Shown piece by piece: positions 60,201 to 64,000 of a stretch of 64,000 nucleotides of DNA (the first letter of the stretch is position 1; every line of letters begins with the position of its first letter). The notes beneath the pieces are model-generated. The model did no database searches, was not told the DNA's origin, and saw only the letters and a program-made list of their open reading frames with translations. The stretch comes from Mytilus trossulus. Taxonomy: Eukaryota > Mollusca > Bivalvia > Mytilida > Mytilidae. Position numbers and translations under genes: made by a program. The stretch is taken from the NCBI RefSeq assembly GCF_036588685.1, contig NC_086379.1, positions 73,067,727 through 73,131,726 on the forward strand. Reading direction: 5' to 3'.

Positions 60201-62113
60201 CGGAAATGGGATCTTAATTATTAAACTCGATATGTTATCATATTATACTTTTACATGTACAACGGGTTAAATTCTAAAGCATTAAAGGATTAATAATTAA
60301 AAAAAAACTTAATATATAAGACATAGTATGTGTATTTGGTTACAGCCACTTATCTCTCTGACAAATGGCATTGCATTATGAATGTCGTTTAACGATGTGT
60401 TGTAACTTAACATATCTTTGTGGGTCAGTTACAATGATATCTGCTTGCATCGTTGTTGTGAGTTTCTGTAATGAAACTGTCTAGCAAAACAAACGTTGAC
60501 TTATCCCTGTTTGCAACATCTGGATGGCATATAATTCAGAGTTGCATTGTTAAGATTTTCTACCTTCTGAAATTTGAGGATATATTAATGTCTTAGTAAA
60601 CATGATTCCTCCCTTTTGACATTTGTAGCGTAATGTATCGTATCATTTGTTTAGATCATGAAATGAACTGGTTAGGGCTAGTTGAAGGATGACTCCATTT
60701 TCGTGGCATTTAAGACCTATAGGCGACCGTCTGCTGTTGTCAGTTCTATGTTCGGGATGTTGTCTCTTTGACACTTTCCCATTTTCATTCTCAATTTTAT
60801 GACATTGTTAATAATTAGGTCTTTCCACCTTTCCGTGGAAAGACCTATTGTATTTGTTCTGATTATTAATTATTTTTTTTTTCTTCCGCCTAATTTTTTT
60901 TCTTGCGTAGTATTGAGGTTTCAAAAGATGTCGCTTAGATATTTGAAATATGATATCATATAGTTTATACGCTTTAAAAATTTACAACGACAAAATAAAA
61001 TACTTTACAGTGTAAGAGTTATCTCCCCTAACACTGTTTTTCTTGTGGCCACTACTCCTTCGCAACCGTAAAAGATTACGACAAATTTATTTTACCAAAT
61101 TGCTCGTTACATCTTCAGGATTAGGATATTCATTTGGACCGATGCTTTACGGAGACTCCATATGAGAGTTATTCCCCCTTTTTCATTTGATTCAAGTGAT
61201 ATGCATTTCTAACTAGTAAACCATAAGTGATAGAGACCTAGGGTATTCAGATTTGAGGTCCTTGGTCCAAAAAAATGAAAATGAGGTCAAGGTCAAAGGT
61301 CAAGGTCATATTCTAAATTTTGATTTTGGCTTATTTTCACTTATTTTCAAATACCGTATGACATATAGACAAATAATTTTTCCTAAATTGTTAGTTGCAA
61401 CATGTCCTTACTTGCATATTTTGATTGAAAGGGTGCGCAGACTATAAATGGGAGTTTTTTGCTCATCTTACATTTAGAATTACGCATAAAGTGATATTAC
61501 TCCTTAACCAAACATATTAAAGACCTAGGGTCTTTTGATTTAAGGACCTTGGTTTGTGACCTTGAAATTGAGGTCAAGGTCATAGGTTTATAGGACGTTC
61601 TAGATTTTGACCTTTGCTTTAAATTCATATAAAATACATCATAAAGCCATAGGAACTAACATTTTAAACTGATTTTTCATATTTCAATATCAAAATAGAT
61701 CTTTACCTGTGGAAAGACCTTCAATTGTTCTCTGAACAATTGGTTTTTAATTATGTCCTCTGTTTGTTTTTGGTGTTTTTATAGTCAATCATACCACATT
61801 TTGTTATAATATCAACTGTATTAAAAATGAGAAATAATAGAATTTTTCGTTAAATTTCATTTGTTATCCTACATATAAATCATAAGAACAGATTTATTTG
61901 GCAATGTGCAGACAACATACTCACTCGATGTGTTTCGTCATCTAATAGTCGTACATCTGGTTCATAAAAATAGCTTTTCTTTGGTTTTCCATCAATTATC
62001 ATGAAACCTATTCTGGATTTTGTTCCAGCATGTCTGTGTAATCCTGTGAACACCGTCAGAATGTACAAGTAATCGTCGTAAGGACCGTTGTCACTTAGGT
62101 AGGATAATGCCCA
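46909..62113 (-). CDS. Gene 2: polycystin-1-family protein, 3' part (7 exons)
   Basis: Exons 61925-62113, 55324-55484, 53285-53972, 52734-52863, 50146-50399, 49193-49367 and 46909-48284 join in consistent phase to 2973 nt: 990 residues and a TAA stop. Parts in order: PLAT/LH2 domain (about 1-115), membrane helices 2-6 with an acidic cytoplasmic loop, extracellular polycystin domain, then the six-helix channel segment and a short basic tail. The N-terminal ectodomain and first helix must lie right of base 64000. In the family, such proteins sit in plasma or ciliary membranes and usually pair with polycystin-2 to form a heteromeric channel. There is no EF-hand and no clear coiled coil in the tail. 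The closest kin are likely PKD1L/REJ-type genes; an exact orthologue cannot be named from this. Confidence 0.85.
48346..48575 (-). repeat. Dispersed repeat (gacaacgccatggctaaaaa family), inverted
   Basis: Complement of the family at 9930-10170, including the gtgctccggaagggtaagca tail. It lies just 60 bases upstream of the last-exon acceptor of gene 2. Confidence 0.6.
49040..49145 (-). repeat. Fragment of the 330-bp dispersed repeat
   Basis: cgccagacgcgcgtttcgtc ... actcatcagtgacactc. Ends about 50 bases from the exon at 49193-49367. Confidence 0.6.
49193..49367 (-). CDS. Gene 2 exon: polycystin domain, first part
   Basis: 175 nt, phase 0 to 1; acceptor tttttacag, donor GTACGA. Peptide VTSSANLYAWIDETLIPFLF ... 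NFRVGPMRLRQLRAVQ contains the conserved L-G/VGP.RLRQ.R motif of the polycystin extracellular domain. Confidence 0.88.
49745..49930 (+). repeat. Dispersed repeat (aaaggcaacagtagtatacc family)
   Basis: Also at 63604-63960 (longest), 20785-20870 and 28890-28940. Ends with an acacacagaaacgaac-type tail. Confidence 0.6.
50146..50399 (-). CDS. Gene 2 exon: cytoplasmic loop and helix 6
   Basis: 254 nt, phase 1 to 0; acceptor tcttttaag, donor GTTAGT. Basic segment KERRQQRLKMQEIF followed by the helix ELVLYMIFLAVLYCVSF, then NRDPSWYNVKNHLEQQ opening the extracellular polycystin domain. This matches helix 6 of polycystin-1. Confidence 0.88.
51040..51260 (+). repeat. Dispersed repeat, class unknown
   Basis: Segment with gatgacgctgaagtcc, tggtacacatgttgc, tgatctgcctaattttaatg and gggcatccatgttctttgga. 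I recall this as a common mussel repeat; only one copy is present here. Confidence 0.4.
51500..51690 (-). repeat. Copy of the 330-bp dispersed repeat, 3' half
   Basis: taccaggatcataattta ... acaccagacgctcgtttcgtct; inverted relative to 21935-22265. Confidence 0.6.
52128..52310 (+). repeat. Dispersed repeat (ccaatgagacaac family)
   Basis: Well-preserved copy: agatgtggcgtgagtgcc ... gtacggccttcaacacggag ... aatgaatagtgtaaaat. Confidence 0.6.
52408..52735 (-). repeat. 30-bp minisatellite made of splice-donor copies
   Basis: Eleven tandem units of about 30 bp (plus strand: caatataaacaaagattacc taaaatagtt). On the minus strand each reads ...TTTTAG|GTAATC..., which equals the 3' end and donor of the adjacent exon 52734-52863. 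The last unit overlaps the true donor. Seven of the eleven units keep GGTAATC exactly, and one more keeps GGTAT. Two 60-bp dimers (with gatttcctcaaat variants) lie nearest to the exon. Confidence 0.85.
52734..52863 (-). CDS. Gene 2 exon: end of helix 5 and loop
   Basis: 130 nt, phase 0 to 1; acceptor tttttttag, donor GTAATC. IILMSVIFSWIVKSYKETTV finishes helix 5 begun in the previous exon. The real donor is the first of a run of look-alike copies (52408-52735). Confidence 0.85.
53285..53972 (-). CDS. Gene 2 exon: end of PLAT linker, helices 2-5
   Basis: 688 nt, phase 2 to 0; acceptor aattgacag, donor GTAGGA. RYLFICDQWLSLDHDDGCIE opens it, followed by the family signature HLWLSVAIRP..SNFTRLER. 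Helices: ACCLTLLFLTMISSAMFY, GIYISIVSAIIAAPPILLVS, YVAWGIVTLAVFTSGFFLIL and the start of helix 5 with SFIESILLVDPLK. The loop between helices 3 and 4 is acidic and Ser/Thr-rich (EEDNNADVTDDSE), as in other polycystin-1 proteins. Confidence 0.92.
55324..55484 (-). CDS. Gene 2 exon: PLAT domain, second half
   Basis: 161 nt, phase 0 to 2; acceptor atattatag, donor GTAAAG. GFDVGSIRKFVMSVPKPIND and LKIWHDNSG...SWYLNKIILEDVQT carry the hallmark W-H-D-N and WYL strands of the PLAT domain of polycystins. Confidence 0.9.
56112..56280 (+). repeat. 5' LTR of BEL/Pao element
   Basis: 169 bp, TGTCGAGATGACC ... AACCTCCACA (TG...CA ends). Differs from the 3' LTR at three positions that I can see (dinucleotide context gat[g/t]acc, cagt[g/a]acg, tatc[t/c]tac). 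Preceded by CACTC, the 5-bp target duplication. Confidence 0.88.
56281..56300 (+). other. Candidate primer-binding site
   Basis: Directly after the 5' LTR comes ttta then tggtaccgtgacc, which begins with TGG as needed to pair with a tRNA CCA end. The donor tRNA was not identified. Confidence 0.45.
56299..57847 (+). pseudogene. gag: BEL/Pao gag, broken
   Basis: The frame open from about 56308 to 57205 shows the LSKLSLPIFTGNILEWQTFW block typical of the BEL capsid region and a TAA at 57203, where a lysine codon would be expected. The frame continues to the nucleocapsid with CFNCLETHRIHEC and CRNCNKRHHTSLC zinc-knuckle-like cysteines (57520-57612), then stops at 57845. The only nearby ATG (56299) is in another frame, pointing to a small indel at the start. 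Confidence 0.75.
57860..58165 (+). pseudogene. BEL/Pao aspartic protease
   Basis: ILFDEGAHRSFVTEDLAIKL includes the aspartic protease active-site position, with DEGA where most retroelement proteases have D[ST]G. Lies between gag and RT in the same frame series. Frame ends at 58163. Confidence 0.65.
58336..59490 (+). pseudogene. pol: BEL/Pao reverse transcriptase
   Basis: Protein blocks in order: FWKLESIGI (linker), KYFPKLPWKQEHDELRSNY, a TAA at 58690, PIRIVYDCS, TCTNIEKAFLHVGL, FKAVLFGATSSPFILNATI, YVDNIL (catalytic box, N in place of the second D) and YSSKIYDPLGLLSPVTIRAK. This is the diagnostic BEL/Pao RT layout. A frame change occurs near 59490. Confidence 0.85.
59490..59762 (+). pseudogene. 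BEL/Pao RNase H start, truncated
   Basis: Begins after the frame change; ELILHVFTDASPKAYGAAAY carries the first RNase H catalytic aspartate (FTDAS). Within a few codons it meets unrelated tail sequence, so the rest of RNase H and the whole integrase are deleted, with the joint at about 59700-59740 (inferred). Confidence 0.75.
59953..60121 (+). repeat. 3' LTR of BEL/Pao element
   Basis: 169 bp, matches the 5' LTR at 166 of 169 positions by eye. Followed by CACTC. The upstream region gives no clear polypurine tract. Confidence 0.88.
60818..61745 (+). repeat. Dispersed repeat bounded by aggtctttccacc / ggtggaaagacct-like ends
   Basis: Starts ttaggtctttccacctttcc and its complement and ends with tgtggaaagaccttcaattg. 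Internally ggtcaaggtcaaaggtcaag and gaggtcaaggtcataggt show short direct repeats with RGGTCA half-site-like units. Non-coding; I recall this from mussel genomes. Confidence 0.5.
61925..62113 (-). CDS. Gene 2 exon: PLAT domain, first half
   Basis: 189 nt, phase 0 to 0; acceptor aatcttccag, donor GTGAGT. WALSYLSDNGPYDDYLYILT then VFTGLHRHAGTKSRIGFMI: the Y-x-V-x-TG and AGT strands of PLAT. First visible exon of gene 2; earlier exons lie beyond 64000 or were not recognised in 62114-64000. Confidence 0.9.
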
Positions 62114-64000
62114 CTGGAAGATTTACATAAACACTTTACTAAAGATTCAATGATTTTTTCCTTCATTTTGATAAAGAAGCTATCCGCTTATTTCTTTATA
62201 AGATAGACCGTTATTGAAATAGAAATAGAAATATTTTATTAACCCACTTATGGATCCTTGTGGTTATTAAGTTTCATAATATGATTACAATGATTTTTGT
62301 TATGACAATGAAATAGTAATAAAATAAAATACAACACAATAGAACACCGAATAGCTATGGCATGCACATGGAAGAAAAAATTAATATGGGAGACAATCAA
62401 TAAATGTGTAAGGATTATTCCCCTTGAACAGTATCCAAAACTTTGGAGACATGGTGTTCAGAGTTGGATAAAAGAAAAAGCTCCAACTGATTAGATATTT
62501 TTGTAGTTTTGACTCATAAGGAATAGGATCCCAGTTAGGGCAACCAGTCCGGTACCCACGAATGTAGTTCTTAAAAAAATATATAACTTTTGTTATAAAT
62601 TGTGTAGTGTTATTATATATTCTAGTTTGAATTTCTGTTAAAATTTTGATTGATTTAAATGTAGTCTGGCGTTAGTACATAGAGTAAATTGCCGAAATTC
62701 TAGCCTTTATTCTTTCCCGGAAGAAGACAGACTGACCCTGTTGTCAATAAAAACCAAATTTTTCAACGGAATGCCAATCATGAGGCACTGAGATTGTACT
62801 TAGACACTTCAAAATGAATGCCTAACATGAACCAGAAATCCAAAGGTGGCTATCAAAATTATTTATTGAACAGGACCCTACGTATTTACTATGATTTTCA
62901 ATGCGTTTCAATGGGGCAAATAATTGGGTCCCCGTTCCTGTCAGAGAGCATGTTTTGAACACTTCAATCTGCAATTGTAAGCTCATTTTTGAAGTTTCAT
63001 GGATGAAATTTGGCTTCAGGCTTCAAAATTCAATAAGAAAAACAATAGTGTAATTATTTTAAAACTTGAATCAAACTTTTTAAATTAAATTGTAAATTTA
63101 AATTAATGAAATTTAAAAAATGTTTGTTTTTCAATTTAACGTTTAAAAGGAGGTCACAGAAAGGCCATTTTGTCTGTTATATGATTTCCTACACTTGTAA
63201 GTTAAAATGGAGGGATTTTTTTTTTAAATATCAGCAAACAGCATTAGAAAGAGCCACAGCGGAAGAAATAATAAATGTGTTAAATGGGATCAGGGGACAG
63301 TGAAAGGTGGAGAATATGGGCTTATTTCTTTCTAGTATCTTAATTCTGGGACCTGGAAAAAGAAAAAAAAATCCCATAGTTTCAGTTTTAGGTCTTTTAA
63401 TAAGTTTTTGATAAATTGTGGCTATTAAATAAATCATTTAAGTGCCACGGTTCAGTTATGAAAGTTGTGTGTGAATCCTGCTCACATTTATGTAAAGCCG
63501 CATCACACACATAACCGCATATTATTGTGTAAACTCAGAAACACTTGCCAAGGGCTCTCTAATTTTACATTTTTGGAAGATATTTAAGGAGTAGGGTTAT
63601 ATAAAGGCAACAGTAGTATACCGGTGTTCAAAACTCATAAATCCATGGACAAAAAACAAAATCGGGGTAACAAACTAAAACCGAGGGAAACGCATAAAAT
63701 ATAAGAGGAGAACAACGACACAACACCGACCCGCAACACACACAGAAACGGACCAAGCAACAGACAAAACACCACGAGAATAACAAATATAACATCAAAA
63801 CCAAATACGTGAATTTGGGATAGACAAGTACCGTGCCACGTCTAATTTCAATATCTCAAAAAATAAGAGAAAACACAAACGACTCAACGTTAAAATGCAA
63901 CACACACAGAAACGAACAATATTTTAACAATGGCCATCTTCCTGACTTGGTACAGGACACTTTTAAAGGGGAATAAAAGTGGTGGGTTGAACCTGGTTTT
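62114..64000. other. Intron of gene 2, right edge
   Basis: AT-rich. The only repeat recognised is 63604-63960. A stretch at about 62395-62580 has mixed composition but no exon-like borders were found on the minus strand. Confidence 0.45.
63604..63960 (+). repeat. Dispersed repeat (aaaggcaacagtagtatacc family), longest copy
   Basis: aaaggcaacagtagtatacc ... gtaacaaactaaaaccgagg ... acacacagaaacg twice. Ends with tcctgacttggtacaggaca. Confidence 0.6.

Larger units (their letters stand above)
55485..61924. other. Intron carrying an LTR retrotransposon
   Basis: 6.4-kb intron splitting the PLAT domain. Most of it is the BEL/Pao element (56112-60121), inserted in antisense to gene 2. A further repeat lies at 60818-61745. 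The rest is AT-rich without recognised genes. Confidence 0.7.

Overview
The window looks like nuclear DNA of a bivalve mollusc, most likely a mytilid mussel. It is AT-rich and intron-dense, and is full of short dispersed repeat families that I recognise from mussel genomes. That attribution rests on memory of the repeats and on gene content; no search was run. There are no bacterial-style genes, no rRNA, no convincing tRNA and no CRISPR array.

The host content is two polycystin-1-family genes, both on the minus strand and arranged head to tail. Gene 1 starts at about 29.5 kb and runs off the left edge. Thirteen exons (1092-29469) join without any phase conflict into 1141 codons: a signal peptide, two thrombospondin type-1 domains, an Ig/PKD-like segment, a REJ module with a large insertion, and the spacer that normally precedes GAIN/GPS. 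Its membrane part must lie left of base 1. Gene 2 enters from the right edge and ends at 46909. Seven exons (46909-62113) encode 990 residues: PLAT domain, transmembrane helices 2-6, the extracellular polycystin domain, and the six-helix channel region with a lysine where cation-conducting polycystin-2 has an acidic filter residue.

Between the genes lies a diverged direct duplication of about 5 kb (copy A 28043-33121, copy B 37611-42606). Each copy carries a TATA-like box, an initiator and a complete signal-peptide exon with the same splice phase. Gene 1 therefore has two candidate promoters and first exons (MRRIF... and MRKIF...), but only one set of downstream exons is present. Copy A holds a 578-bp terminal-inverted-repeat element whose exact empty site survives in copy B. 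Two exons, one in each gene, have had their 3' splice-donor end copied: once at 8.4 kb, and as an 11-unit 30-bp minisatellite at 52.4 kb.

Mobile DNA includes a nearly complete-looking but dead BEL/Pao LTR retrotransposon (56112-60121, perfect 5-bp target duplication) in an intron of gene 2, a 1.86-kb TTA-flanked PIF/Harbinger-like element (44587-46445), Penelope-like reverse transcriptase relics, a LINE 3' relic, a tRNA-derived SINE relic, several unrelated hairpin MITEs, and a decayed multi-domain gene of a widespread uncharacterised invertebrate family (34484-36760). Remaining stretches are introns or intergenic AT-rich DNA in which I see no further coding evidence.
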